DNA of 64,000 nt, taken from contig JAJPIM010000005.1 of the NCBI GenBank assembly GCA_021324775.1, positions 36,754 to 100,753 on the forward strand. Direction: 5' to 3'. This stretch comes from Gemmatimonadota bacterium (GTDB taxonomy: Bacteria > Gemmatimonadota > Gemmatimonadetes > Gemmatimonadales > Gemmatimonadaceae). A program made the translations under genes and the position numbers. Numbering within the stretch: the stretch's first letter is position 1; each line of letters opens with the position of its first letter. The notes under the pieces are model-generated. The model saw only the letters and a list, made by a program, of their open reading frames with translations, did no database searches and was not told where the DNA came from. Positions 24,982 through 33,268 of the stretch are shown here, one piece after another.

Positions 24982-25041
24982 GGGGACTAGGGGTTGGGGA
25001 CTGGGGATTGGGGACTGGGGATTGGGGATTGGGGACTAGGG
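24982..25041. repeat. Tandem GGGGAYT heptamer array
   Basis: About eight units alternating GGGGACT and GGGGATT (one AGGGGTT) between the uvrD start and the lipB stop. G-runs at regular 7-bp spacing could form G-quadruplexes. Same type as the arrays at 59.0 and 63.9 kb. Confidence 0.9.
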
Positions 25042-25065
25042 AGACGGGGAAACGGGGAGTCATCT

Positions 25066-25755
25066 CTACCGAACGGCGAGGCGCTGCTCGACGGCGGTCA
25101 AACCGAATCGATGCGCGAGGGCGCTAATCACCGCATCGCGGACCACAGCGGCGTCCGGCGTGGTGCCAAGCTCGCGCGCCACTGAGGTCATTTCGACATC
25201 CGGGATCCCGCATGGGACCATGAGGTCGAAGTACGACAAGTCGGTCGTCACGTTCAGTGCAAACCCATGCCACGTAACCCAATCCCGCGCGTGCACGCCG
25301 ATCGACGCGATCTTGCGCATCTGGGGCGCCGCGACGGCGGGATCACATTTTGTCTCTATCCACACGCCGGTGAGCCCCGGTCGCGTGGTGGCGGTGATGC
25401 CGAGGGTCTGCAGCGCGTCGATGAGCGCACCCTCCAACTGCCGCAGGTACCAATGCAGGTCCTGCCGGTGCCGCTTGAGGTCGATCACCGGGTAGCCCAC
25501 GAGCTGGCCCGGGCCGTGGAAAGTGACGTCGCCCCCGCGCTCGACCTCGAACACCTCGACGCCGCGCGCGGCCAGCAGGGCAGGCGATGCGGTCAGGTGC
25601 CCCGCCTTGGACGAGCGGCCCAGGGTCACGACCGGCGGGTGCTCGACCAGCAACAGAACGTCTTCGGTGATGACGCCCGCGATCCGGTCCCGGGCGACGT
25701 TGCGCTGGATCTCCAGCGCCTCGGCGTACGGCACGCGGCCGAGGTCGGAGATCAA
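25066..25755 (-). CDS. lipB: Octanoyl-[acyl-carrier-protein] transferase
   Basis: Transfers octanoate from ACP to the lipoyl domains of E2 and GcvH; LipA then adds sulfur. The protein is 229 residues. The catalytic cysteine is C182 (VPCGIPD) and the lysine is K148 (MRKIASIGVH); RGGDVTFHGPGQLVGYPVID (73-92) is the signature. The start appears to be a TTG at 25755, four bases after the lpdA stop, with no strong ribosome site, so its translation probably depends on coupling. It is the last gene of the thiO-lipA-pdhABC-lpdA-lipB operon. Confidence 0.95.
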   Translation of the reverse strand: MISDLGRVPYAEALEIQRNVARDRIAGVITEDVLLLVEHPPVVTLGRSSKAGHLTASPALLAARGVEVFEVERGGDVTFHGPGQLVGYPVIDLKRHRQDLHWYLRQLEGALIDALQTLGITATTRPGLTGVWIETKCDPAVAAPQMRKIASIGVHARDWVTWHGFALNVTTDLSYFDLMVPCGIPDVEMTSVARELGTTPDAAVVRDAVISALAHRFGLTAVEQRLAVR

Positions 25756-25759
25756 TAAC

Positions 25760-27163
25760 TCAGAAACTGATCACCCGGCCCATCGAGTCGAGGGCCGCCT
25801 CCGCAATTGCTTCCGAGAGCGTCGGGTGGGCATGGATCGCCAACTCGACTTCCTCCACCGTGAACTCGTTCTCGCGCGCGACCGCCAACTCGTGGATCAT
25901 CTCCGTCGCGTGCGCGCCGATGATGTGGGCACCGAGGATCTCACCGTACTTGGCGTCGCGAATGATCTTCACGAATCCCTCGGTCTGCCCCGCGGTCCGG
26001 GCGCGGCCGTTCGCGGAGAATGGGAATCTGCCGATCTTGTAGTCGAGCTTCTTCTCCTTGCACGCCGCCTCGGTCAGTCCGATCGACGCCACCTCGGGGT
26101 GGCAGTATGTCGCGTTGGGGATGTTGCCGTAATTCACGAGATGCGGATGGCCGCCCGCGATGAACTCGGCGGCCACAATGCCCTCGCGCTCGCCCTTGTG
26201 CGCGAGCATCGGCGGCCCCGCGACATCACCGATCGCGTAGATCCCCTTCACCGACGTCTCCATGCGCTCGTTGATCTGGATGAAGCCCTGCCCGGTCTTC
26301 TTCACGCCGAGCGCTTCGAGTCCTATCCCGTCGATATTGGGAGCACGGCCAGTGGCGACGAGGACCTTGTCCACGGTGATCGGGCGCGCCGTGCCGCCCG
26401 CTTCGATCGTGGCCGACACGCTGTCGTTCCCGGCCTTGACGTCCTTGACGGACGCGCCGGTCACGACATCGATCTTGCGCTTCTTGAACGCGCGCGCGAG
26501 CTCCACCGAGACGTCGGCGTCCTCGAGCGGGAGGATCACGGGCGCGATGTCGATGAGCGTGACCTCGGTCCCGAAGGCGTTGTACACATCCGCGAACTCG
26601 CAGCCGACCGCGCCGGCTCCCACGATGAGCATCGTCTTGGGGGCCTTCTCGAGGATCAACACCTCATCGGACGAGAGAATTGTCTTCTTGTTGAGCTCCA
26701 GCCCGGCCTGCGGCAGCCCGCGCACGCGCGACCCGGTGGAGATGATGACGGCGCGTTTGGCCTGGTGCGTCTCGCTCTTTCCGTCGGCCGTCTTGACCGA
26801 CACCGTTGCGGGATTGACGACAGTGCCTTCGCCCTTGATCCACGTGATCTTGTTCTTCTTGAAGAGGAACTCGACTCCCTTGGAGTTCTGCAGGCTCACC
26901 GCGCGCGAACGCTTCATCGCCGGTGCGAAGTCGAACTGGAGCGGGCCCGTGGTGATGCCGTGATCGCCCGCGTGACGCACCTTGTTGGCGAGCGATGCGC
27001 TCTCGAGCAGCGCTTTGGCGGGGATGCATCCCCACAGGACGCACGTGCCGCCCAACCCTTCGCGCTCGACGACGCCCACCGTCATGCCGAGCTGCGCCGC
27101 GCGGATCGCGCCCACGTACCCGGCGGGTCCGCCGCCGATGAAGATCACGTCATACGAAGCCAT
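25760..27163 (-). CDS. lpdA: Dihydrolipoyl dehydrogenase (E3)
   Basis: FAD-dependent E3 that reoxidises dihydrolipoamide. The ATG at 27163 is preferred to one at 27202 because AAGGA lies just before it and MASYDVIFIGGGPAGYVGAIRA is the normal FAD-binding start. The redox disulfide is C41/C46 (GGTCVLWGCIPAK). The NAD-binding motif is VGAGAVGCEFADV, and the C-terminal catalytic His-Glu dyad is in AIHAHPTLSEAI. Length 467 residues, normal for the family. It lies downstream of pdhC in the PDH operon; the 74-bp gap to pdhC contains a 13-bp tandem repeat. Confidence 0.96.
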   Translation of the reverse strand: MASYDVIFIGGGPAGYVGAIRAAQLGMTVGVVEREGLGGTCVLWGCIPAKALLESASLANKVRHAGDHGITTGPLQFDFAPAMKRSRAVSLQNSKGVEFLFKKNKITWIKGEGTVVNPATVSVKTADGKSETHQAKRAVIISTGSRVRGLPQAGLELNKKTILSSDEVLILEKAPKTMLIVGAGAVGCEFADVYNAFGTEVTLIDIAPVILPLEDADVSVELARAFKKRKIDVVTGASVKDVKAGNDSVSATIEAGGTARPITVDKVLVATGRAPNIDGIGLEALGVKKTGQGFIQINERMETSVKGIYAIGDVAGPPMLAHKGEREGIVAAEFIAGGHPHLVNYGNIPNATYCHPEVASIGLTEAACKEKKLDYKIGRFPFSANGRARTAGQTEGFVKIIRDAKYGEILGAHIIGAHATEMIHELAVARENEFTVEEVELAIHAHPTLSEAIAEAALDSMGRVISF

Positions 27164-27202
27164 GGATTCCTTGCCGGAGTCGAGGTCGTGCGGTGCGTCC
27201 AC

Positions 27203-27248
27203 TACACCCGTTCAATACACCCGCTCAACACACCCGCTCAATACACCA
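27203..27248. repeat. 13-bp tandem repeat overlapping the pdhC stop
   Basis: Three full copies of YACACCCGYTCAA and a partial fourth, at 27203-27215, 27216-27228 and 27229-27241. The pdhC stop codon and last two residues are read from the end of this array. Confidence 0.85.
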
Positions 27249-28602
27249 GCATGAGCGGGTTTTCGACGAGGCGCCGCAGCGTCTGCAGAAAACGTGCGCC
27301 GGTCGCGCCGTCGATCACCCGGTGATCACAACTCATCGTCACCCGCATCCGCCGCCGGACGACGACCGCACCGTCCACGACCACCGGACGGGGCTCGACC
27401 GCACCAGCGGCCAGGATCCCGGCTTCGGGCGGGTTGATGATGGCGGTGAACTGCTCGATCCCAAACATACCGAGGTTCGAGACTGAGAAGGTCGAGCCGG
27501 TGTATTCGCTGGGCGTGAGCTTGCGGGCACGGGCACGGGCGGCGAGCGCCCGCGACTCCTCGGCGATCTGCCGAAGGCTCTTGGCCTCAGCACCGAAGAG
27601 GACGGGCGTGATGAGCCCATCGTCGATCGCGACCGCGATGCCGATATGGACGCGGTTGAAGTAGCGGATGCGGTCGCCGAGCCAGTGGGCGTTGACCTCG
27701 GGGTGCTGCGCGAGTGCGGTGGCGACAGCCTTGAGGAGGATGTCGTTGAACGACACCTTGAACTGCTCACCTTCCGCGACCATCGCGGTCCGCATCTCGG
27801 CCATCCGCTCGACGTCGTAGTCGGCCGTCAGGTAGAACGTCGGCACGGGCCCGATGGATTCGGCGAGCCGTTTCGCGATCGTCTTCCGGATCTGCGTGAG
27901 CGACACGTCGTGGAAATCGCCCTCGGCAGGTACGACGCGCGGACGCTCCACGGCAGGCGCCGCCTGGCGGGCTGCTGCTGGCCGCGCAGCGACGGCGCTC
28001 TCGACATCGCGCTTGATGATGCGGCCATTCGGACCGCTTCCTGCGATCGCCGCCAACTCGAGACCGCGCTCGGATGCGACCCGCCGCGCGAGCGGTGAGG
28101 ACCGCACGCGGCCGCCGTTCCGGCTGGGAGCTGGCTTCGGCGGTGCGGCTGCCGGTGCGGAGGGTGGCGCGGCCTTCGCAGCAGGCGCCGGCGCAGGAGC
28201 TGATGGCGGCGGCGGCGATGCGGATGCAGGAGCGGCCGGTGCCGGTGCGGGCGGCGATGGCGGGCTGGGTGCAACTGCTGGTGCAGCCGCCTGCGCGGCC
28301 GTTGCGGCGGCTGCCGGAGCCGCCTGAGGCTTGCTCGACGCGATGAGCGCCGTGATGTCCTCTGACGGTTCGGCGATGACACCAACGAGCTGTCCGACCG
28401 GCGCGGTCTCGCCCTCGGCGAGCAAGCGCGCGCGGAGCACGCCGTCACCGCGCGCAACCAACTCCATCACGGCCTTGTCGGTCTCGACCTCGGCGATCAC
28501 GTCGCCGCTCTTCACCGGGTCGCCCTCGGCCTTGTGCCACGACACGAGCCGCCCTTCCTCCATCGTGGGAGAGAGCGCCTCCATGTAGACCTTGGTCGCC
28601 AT
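27238..28602 (-). CDS. pdhC: Pyruvate dehydrogenase E2, dihydrolipoyl acetyltransferase
   Basis: A 454-residue core subunit of the PDH complex. There is one N-terminal lipoyl domain with the lipoylated K43 (EVETDKAVMEL). A very long Ala/Pro linker (about 95-160) follows, then the E1/E3-binding domain (SSPLARRVASERGLELAAIAGSGPNGRIIKRDV), then the acetyltransferase domain ending with MSCDHRVIDGATGARFL, in which DHRxxDG is the catalytic motif. A single lipoyl domain is typical of many non-enteric bacteria. It starts 13 bp after the pdhB stop. Substrate identity (pyruvate rather than branched-chain) is supported by E1 similarity and by lipA/lipB in the same operon. Confidence 0.95.
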   Translation of the reverse strand: MATKVYMEALSPTMEEGRLVSWHKAEGDPVKSGDVIAEVETDKAVMELVARGDGVLRARLLAEGETAPVGQLVGVIAEPSEDITALIASSKPQAAPAAAATAAQAAAPAVAPSPPSPPAPAPAAPASASPPPPSAPAPAPAAKAAPPSAPAAAPPKPAPSRNGGRVRSSPLARRVASERGLELAAIAGSGPNGRIIKRDVESAVAARPAAARQAAPAVERPRVVPAEGDFHDVSLTQIRKTIAKRLAESIGPVPTFYLTADYDVERMAEMRTAMVAEGEQFKVSFNDILLKAVATALAQHPEVNAHWLGDRIRYFNRVHIGIAVAIDDGLITPVLFGAEAKSLRQIAEESRALAARARARKLTPSEYTGSTFSVSNLGMFGIEQFTAIINPPEAGILAAGAVEPRPVVVDGAVVVRRRMRVTMSCDHRVIDGATGARFLQTLRRLVENPLMLVY

Positions 28603-28615
28603 CCGGTGTCGGCCC

Positions 28616-29599
28616 TTACGAGTCGAGGTACATGACGCGCTTCACCGCCGCGATGGTCTTGGCCGCGTCGGGCTTGGCCGCGCGCTCGAGATTCTTGGCG
28701 TACGGCATCGGCGCATCGGCCTGGTGCGCGCGGAGGACGGGTGCATCGAGATCGTCGAAGCATTCGCGCTGAATGACGTCCGCGACGTGGCCGCCGATCC
28801 CGGATGCACTCCATCCCTCCTCGAGCACCACGGCCCGGTTGGTCTTCCGCACGGTCGCCATGATCGCGGCTTCGTCCATCGGCCGCACGGTGCGCAGATC
28901 GAGGACGTCCACGCGAATGCCGTCCTTGGCCAACTGGTCGGCCGCCTGGAGCGCGACGAGCACCATCTTGCCGTTCGTGATGATGGAACAGTGCTCGCCC
29001 GACCGTTTGAGCTCCGCGACGCCCAGCGGGACGAGATGCTCACCGTCCGGCACTTCGCCCTTGGTGTTGTAGAGCATCTCGCCTTCGAGGACGAGTACGG
29101 GATTATCGTCGCGGATCGCGCTCTTGAGCAGCCCCTTGGCGTCGGCGGGAGTGCCGGGGGTGACAACCTTGAGTCCCGGGATGTGCATGAGCCAGGATTC
29201 CCACGCCTGCGAGTGCTGCGCACCGAGCTGCAGGGCGGCCCCGTTCGGACCGCGGAAGACCATCGGCACCGCGAACTGCCCGCCGGACATGTAGAGCATC
29301 TTGGCGGCGCTGTTGACGACCTGGTCGAGGGCGAGCAGCGCGAAGTTCCACGTCATGAACTCGATGACCGGACGCAAGCCGGTCATAGCGGCACCGACGC
29401 CGACGCCCGCGAAACCCAACTCGGTGATCGGCGTGTCGACGACGCGGCGCTCTCCGAACTCCTGCAGCAGGCCTTTGGAGACCTTGTACGCGCCCTGGTA
29501 GACCGCCACTTCCTCGCCCATGAGGAACACGCGGTCGTCGCGCTGCATCTCTTCGCGCAGCGCCTGATTGAGGGCATCCCGGTAGGTGATCGTCGCCAC
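28616..29599 (-). CDS. pdhB: Pyruvate dehydrogenase E1 beta subunit
   Basis: A 327-residue transketolase-like subunit. It starts with MATITYRDALNQALREEMQRDDRVFLMGEEVAVYQGAYKVS, the classical E1-beta N-terminus; the ITELGFAGVGVGAAMTGLRPVIEFM block, and GAQHSQAWESWLMHIPGLKVVTP near the thiamine-diphosphate cofactor site, are intact. It works as an alpha2beta2 heterotetramer with PdhA. It starts 17 bp after the pdhA stop. Confidence 0.96.
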   Translation of the reverse strand: MATITYRDALNQALREEMQRDDRVFLMGEEVAVYQGAYKVSKGLLQEFGERRVVDTPITELGFAGVGVGAAMTGLRPVIEFMTWNFALLALDQVVNSAAKMLYMSGGQFAVPMVFRGPNGAALQLGAQHSQAWESWLMHIPGLKVVTPGTPADAKGLLKSAIRDDNPVLVLEGEMLYNTKGEVPDGEHLVPLGVAELKRSGEHCSIITNGKMVLVALQAADQLAKDGIRVDVLDLRTVRPMDEAAIMATVRKTNRAVVLEEGWSASGIGGHVADVIQRECFDDLDAPVLRAHQADAPMPYAKNLERAAKPDAAKTIAAVKRVMYLDS

Positions 29600-29616
29600 G
29601 CTATCGATCCGTGCGA

Positions 29617-30789
29617 TCAGGACGACGGCTCGGCGGCCGGCGGCGCGCCGCCTGCGCCATTGCTATTGTCCGCCGAGGACGCTCCATCACCCGAGGCTGG
29701 GCCGCCGTCACCTTCGACCGTCACGTTCTGCATCAGGGCGCCGAGCTCGGGCTCGGGGCTCTGGTCGGCGAACTGCCAGGCGTCCTCGCACTCCGCGCGA
29801 ACCGCGGCGTCGAGCTCCGCGACCTCGGATTCCGAGATCTCGTTGCGCTCGTGCATGTAGGCGCGCAGGAGCGCGATCGGGTCGCGCTTCAACTGCTCGT
29901 CGAGCTCGGCCCGCGAGCGATAGGTGCCGGCGACCGCGTCCGACATCGAGTGGCCCATGAACCGGTATGTCCGCGACTCGATCAGCGTCGGCAGGCGTTC
30001 CGTCCGCGCGCGCTGGACCGCCTCGCCTACCACACGCCGCACTGCGAGCACATCCTGTCCATCGACGACGGCGCGATGCATGTCGTAGGCGCGGGCTCGC
30101 TCGGCGATGTCGTTGACGGCGGACGCGCGCTCGAGCGCGGTGCCCATCCCGTATCGGTTATTCTCGATGACGTAGATGACCGGCAGCTTCCAGAGCCCGG
30201 CCATGTTCAGCGCCTCGTGAAACGCGCCGTTGTTGACGGCCGCCTCGCCGAAGAAGCACAGGCACACCTGATCGCCGCCGCGGTACTTGATGCCGAACGC
30301 GACGCCCGTCGCGATGGGGATGTTGGCACCGACGATGCCATGCCCGCCCAGGAAATTGTGCTCGCGGCTGAAGAGGTGCATCGAGCCGCCTTTGCCGTGC
30401 GAACATCCCGCGGCCTTGCCGAAAAGCTCCGCCATGACGGACCGCGGCGTGATGCCGCGTGCGATCGCCTGCGCGTGGTCGCGGTAGGTCGTGATCACGT
30501 AGTCATCGGGGCGAAGCACCGAGATGGCGCCGGTGCCTGTCGCCTCCTGTCCGATGTACAGGTGGCTGAAGCCGCCGATCTTGCCGAGCGCGTAGGCTTC
30601 CGCGCAGCGCTCTTCGAATCGCCGCTGCAGCAGCATCATCCGGAGCAACTCGCGATGGAGCTCCCGGGTGTCGCTAGCGGGCGGAGCGGCGGGCATAGAT
30701 GGAGCGGCGTTCACCGGGGCGGGCGATGGCCGGGCGGCGACGGTTCCGGATGGCGGCGTCGAGGTCGACGTCGGCCGAATGTTGGTCAT
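29617..30789 (-). CDS. pdhA: Pyruvate dehydrogenase E1 alpha subunit
   Basis: A 390-residue thiamine-diphosphate decarboxylase subunit. The ATG at 30789 overlaps the lipA stop (ATGA), which fixes the start; a longer open frame upstream is a lipA shadow. After a Pro/Ser/Thr-rich N-terminal extension of about 45 residues comes RMMLLQRRFEERCAEAYALGKIGGFSHLYIGQEA, the family signature. The ThDP motif is GDQVCLCFFGEAAVNNGAFHEALNMA(x)nENN; the usual GDGA is replaced by FFGEAAVN with ENNRYGMGT retained. The YRFMGHSMSD phosphorylation-loop region is also present. A C-terminal acidic/Ala-Gly tail of about 45 residues is unusual. Confidence 0.95.
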   Translation of the reverse strand: MTNIRPTSTSTPPSGTVAARPSPAPVNAAPSMPAAPPASDTRELHRELLRMMLLQRRFEERCAEAYALGKIGGFSHLYIGQEATGTGAISVLRPDDYVITTYRDHAQAIARGITPRSVMAELFGKAAGCSHGKGGSMHLFSREHNFLGGHGIVGANIPIATGVAFGIKYRGGDQVCLCFFGEAAVNNGAFHEALNMAGLWKLPVIYVIENNRYGMGTALERASAVNDIAERARAYDMHRAVVDGQDVLAVRRVVGEAVQRARTERLPTLIESRTYRFMGHSMSDAVAGTYRSRAELDEQLKRDPIALLRAYMHERNEISESEVAELDAAVRAECEDAWQFADQSPEPELGALMQNVTVEGDGGPASGDGASSADNSNGAGGAPPAAEPSS

Positions 30790-31703
30790 GCGCCGTGCGC
30801 CGCCGCCTTGGTGACCTGTTCCCAGGCGTGGTAGCTCGATCGCACGAGCGGGCCGCTCTCGACGTGGCGGTAGCCCATCGCCATGCCGGCGTCGTAGAGC
30901 TGCCGGAACTCCTCGGGTGTGTAGTAGCGATCGAGCGCGATGTGGGCGTCGGACGGGCGCAGGTATTGGCCGAGCGTCAGAATGTCGACGCCGACGGTGC
31001 GCAGCTCCTCCATGACGGCGAGCACCTCTTCCGTGGTTTCCCCCATGCCGAGGATCATGCCAGTCTTGGTCGGGATGTCGGGGGCGATGCGCTTGGCCGT
31101 GCGGAAGATCTCGAGCACACGCGCGTACCGGCCGCCTGGGCGAGCGCGTTTGTAGAGGCGCGGCACCGTTTCGGTATTGTGGTTGTAGATCTGGGGCCGG
31201 GCCTCGAGTACGGCTCGGATGGAGGTTTCGGTGCCCTGGAAGTCCGGGACGAGCACCTCGACCGAGCACTCGGGCAGCAGCTCGTGGATCTTTCTCACCG
31301 TCGCGGCGAAGATCGACGCGCCGAAGTCGGGAAGATCGTCGCGGTCGACGGACGTGATGACGGCGTGCCGGAGTCCGAGCTGCGCGACGGCGGCTGCGAC
31401 GCGGCCAGGTTCGGCGATGTCGTATGTGGGCGGGCGTCCGTGGGCGACGGCGCAGTACGCGCAGTTCCGGGTGCAGACGTCACCCAGGATCATGAACGTC
31501 GCGGTGCCGTGCTCCCAGCACTCGCCGACATTGGGGCAGTGCGCTTCCTCGCACACCGAGTGGAGGCCGTGCTCGCGCAACAGCGATTTCAGCCGCAGGA
31601 AGTTCGGCCCGCCCGGAGCCCGCACCTTGAGCCATGAGGGCTTCCGCTCCGGCACCTCTGCCGCCCGGTGCCGGCCCATTATCTGATACAGCGAATCTGC
31701 CAT
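30786..31703 (-). CDS. lipA: Lipoyl synthase
   Basis: Radical-SAM enzyme inserting two sulfurs into octanoyl groups on E2/GcvH. Length 305 residues. The auxiliary cluster ligands are C51, C56 and C62 (CEEAHCPNVGEC); the radical-SAM cluster ligands are C77, C81 and C84 (CTRNCAYC). Downstream blocks such as AVITSVDRDDLPDFGA and TKTGMILGMGETTEEV are conserved. It precedes pdhA with a 4-bp overlap, so lipoate maturation and the main lipoylated complex are co-expressed. Confidence 0.97.
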   Translation of the reverse strand: MADSLYQIMGRHRAAEVPERKPSWLKVRAPGGPNFLRLKSLLREHGLHSVCEEAHCPNVGECWEHGTATFMILGDVCTRNCAYCAVAHGRPPTYDIAEPGRVAAAVAQLGLRHAVITSVDRDDLPDFGASIFAATVRKIHELLPECSVEVLVPDFQGTETSIRAVLEARPQIYNHNTETVPRLYKRARPGGRYARVLEIFRTAKRIAPDIPTKTGMILGMGETTEEVLAVMEELRTVGVDILTLGQYLRPSDAHIALDRYYTPEEFRQLYDAGMAMGYRHVESGPLVRSSYHAWEQVTKAAAHGA

Positions 31704-31793
31704 CGCGTTGACCAGCCTGAGTTACATGCGCCCGTCAGGGAAATATATCGGTCGCCGGGGCCGCTCAAAAGACGACCAAGTCACGGTTGCGCA

Positions 31794-32948
31794 CTATGAT
31801 GGCGCCGCTGACGATGCCCCTCGCCGTGCACCGCCGGCAAATCGCTCGATGCCGAACGCGCCGAGGCTGGCTGGGGAAGCGGCACCGGTGACGAGAGCGG
31901 CGACGCAGTCGCCCGTGAGCGGTGCCATGAGAATGCCGTTTCGCGAGTGGCCGCAAGCGTAGATCAGTTCCGGATAGTCGGGGTCCCGTCCCAGAATCGG
32001 CAGCAGGTCGGGTGTGACTGGGCGGAGGCCTGCCCAGGCCGAGATGGTGGGTGCGGTGGCGGCGATGGGCCAGTAGGCCGCCGCTCTTGCGCGCACGCCT
32101 GCGAGACCGACATCGGTGGTCACGGGATCAAAGCCGGCGCGCTCCATGGTCGAGCCGATGAGAATCCGGTCGCCGCGCGGGACGATGTAGGAGTCAGGTC
32201 CGTACACGACGTGGCCAAGCACCGCTGCACCGGTCGCGGCGACCGAGAGCATCTGTCCGCGGTACGGTTCGACCGGGATCGCGCGCGGCAATCCTCCGAT
32301 CAGCGTCGTCCATGCGCCCGCTGCGAGCACGATGTGTGATGACGAGATCGTGTCGCCGCTGCCCGCCAGCGTGCACGTCGCGCGTGCTGCGCCGACCGCG
32401 ATCGCGCGCACGTCGTTCCTCATGCGATGGATCCGCGGCGAGCGTTCGATCGCGACATCGAGCGCGTGGAGGAGGGCGACGTTGTCGGCGGCACCGTCGG
32501 CGGGATAGAACATCGCGCCGGCCGTGGACACGAGGCCTGGCTCGATCTTCCGCACGGCGTCGGGCGAGAGCCATTGCGCGCGCGGGCCGCGGTGCTGGCG
32601 GAGGTCACGCGCGCCGGTTTCGTCGAGCGCGACCCGGAAGATGCCCCGGCGGTTGAGGGGGACGGTGATGCCGGTCCGGGCGGCCAGTGAGTCCAGGAAT
32701 CCGGGATAGCGTTCGAGCGACGCCAGGGCGAACTGGCGGCCGGGGTCGGCCCCGGGCGGCGAATGCGAGTCCTCGACGGACGGGGCGAGCATGCCGGCCC
32801 CTGCCGGGGAGGCCTCGCCGGGGTGGCTAGTGGCCGCCAGGAGGACGTCGAGGCCCTGATCCGCGAGGGCGAGGGCTGCGGCCAGACCTATCAGGCCTGC
32901 TCCTACGACCGTGACGTCGGCAACTGAGGGGGTCGCCGTGGGGGCCAT
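31794..32948 (-). CDS. thiO: Glycine oxidase ThiO-like FAD-dependent oxidoreductase
   Basis: A 384-residue DAO-family flavoenzyme. The FAD motif is VTVVGAGLIGLAAALALADQG (13-33), then the ThiO-like SPAGAGMLAPS. The C-terminus has SAWAGLRPVTPDLLPILGRDPDYPELIYACGHSRNGILMAPLTGD, characteristic of glycine oxidases that feed thiazole synthesis. No other thi gene is adjacent; instead it sits 90 bp upstream of lipA on the same strand, and may head the PDH operon, where ThDP is the E1 cofactor. That link is inference; a general D-amino-acid oxidase role is the alternative. Confidence 0.82.
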   Translation of the reverse strand: MAPTATPSVADVTVVGAGLIGLAAALALADQGLDVLLAATSHPGEASPAGAGMLAPSVEDSHSPPGADPGRQFALASLERYPGFLDSLAARTGITVPLNRRGIFRVALDETGARDLRQHRGPRAQWLSPDAVRKIEPGLVSTAGAMFYPADGAADNVALLHALDVAIERSPRIHRMRNDVRAIAVGAARATCTLAGSGDTISSSHIVLAAGAWTTLIGGLPRAIPVEPYRGQMLSVAATGAAVLGHVVYGPDSYIVPRGDRILIGSTMERAGFDPVTTDVGLAGVRARAAAYWPIAATAPTISAWAGLRPVTPDLLPILGRDPDYPELIYACGHSRNGILMAPLTGDCVAALVTGAASPASLGAFGIERFAGGARRGASSAAPS

Positions 32949-33043
32949 CCTACCGGGCCGGGCGGGCGCGGTGGCCGGGGTGTTGAAACCAGGCGCTTCT
33001 GATTTTCGTATGATTCACAGACCCTGTAACCGAGTTCTGCCTC

Positions 33044-33268
33044 ATGCTACGTACCGTTTTCGTGATTGGCGCCTTTGCCGTACTGGGATTTGTCCTGCTG
33101 GGCTCAGTGTTCAGCATTTTCGGGGCTGTCATCGGCCTCGCGATCACGTTGCTCATGTTCGCAGTGAAGGCTTTGATCGTGGGTTGCATCATCTACTGCG
33201 TGATCCGGATCGTGAGTCCGGAGACGGCCCGCCGCTTACGGGACCGGTTTTCCGGATCCGCGTTCTAG
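33044..33268 (+). CDS. Small membrane protein, hypothetical
   Basis: A 74-residue protein from ATG 33044. Two adjacent hydrophobic segments (about 3-26 and 27-58: FVIGAFAVLGFVLLGSVFSIFGAV and GLAITLLMFAVKALIVGCIIYCVI) form a helical hairpin, followed by a short basic tail. No known family. Its 3' end overlaps the end of the convergent gene at 33236 by 33 bp. The composition is clearly that of a real membrane protein, though its short length keeps some doubt. Confidence 0.6.
   Translation: MLRTVFVIGAFAVLGFVLLGSVFSIFGAVIGLAITLLMFAVKALIVGCIIYCVIRIVSPETARRLRDRFSGSAF

Noticed and set aside
25523..27325. 600-codon plus-strand open frame
   Set aside because: It lies antisense to lpdA and lipB, which have complete motifs; its translation is Arg/His/Asp-rich with no domain, a typical shadow in GC-rich DNA.
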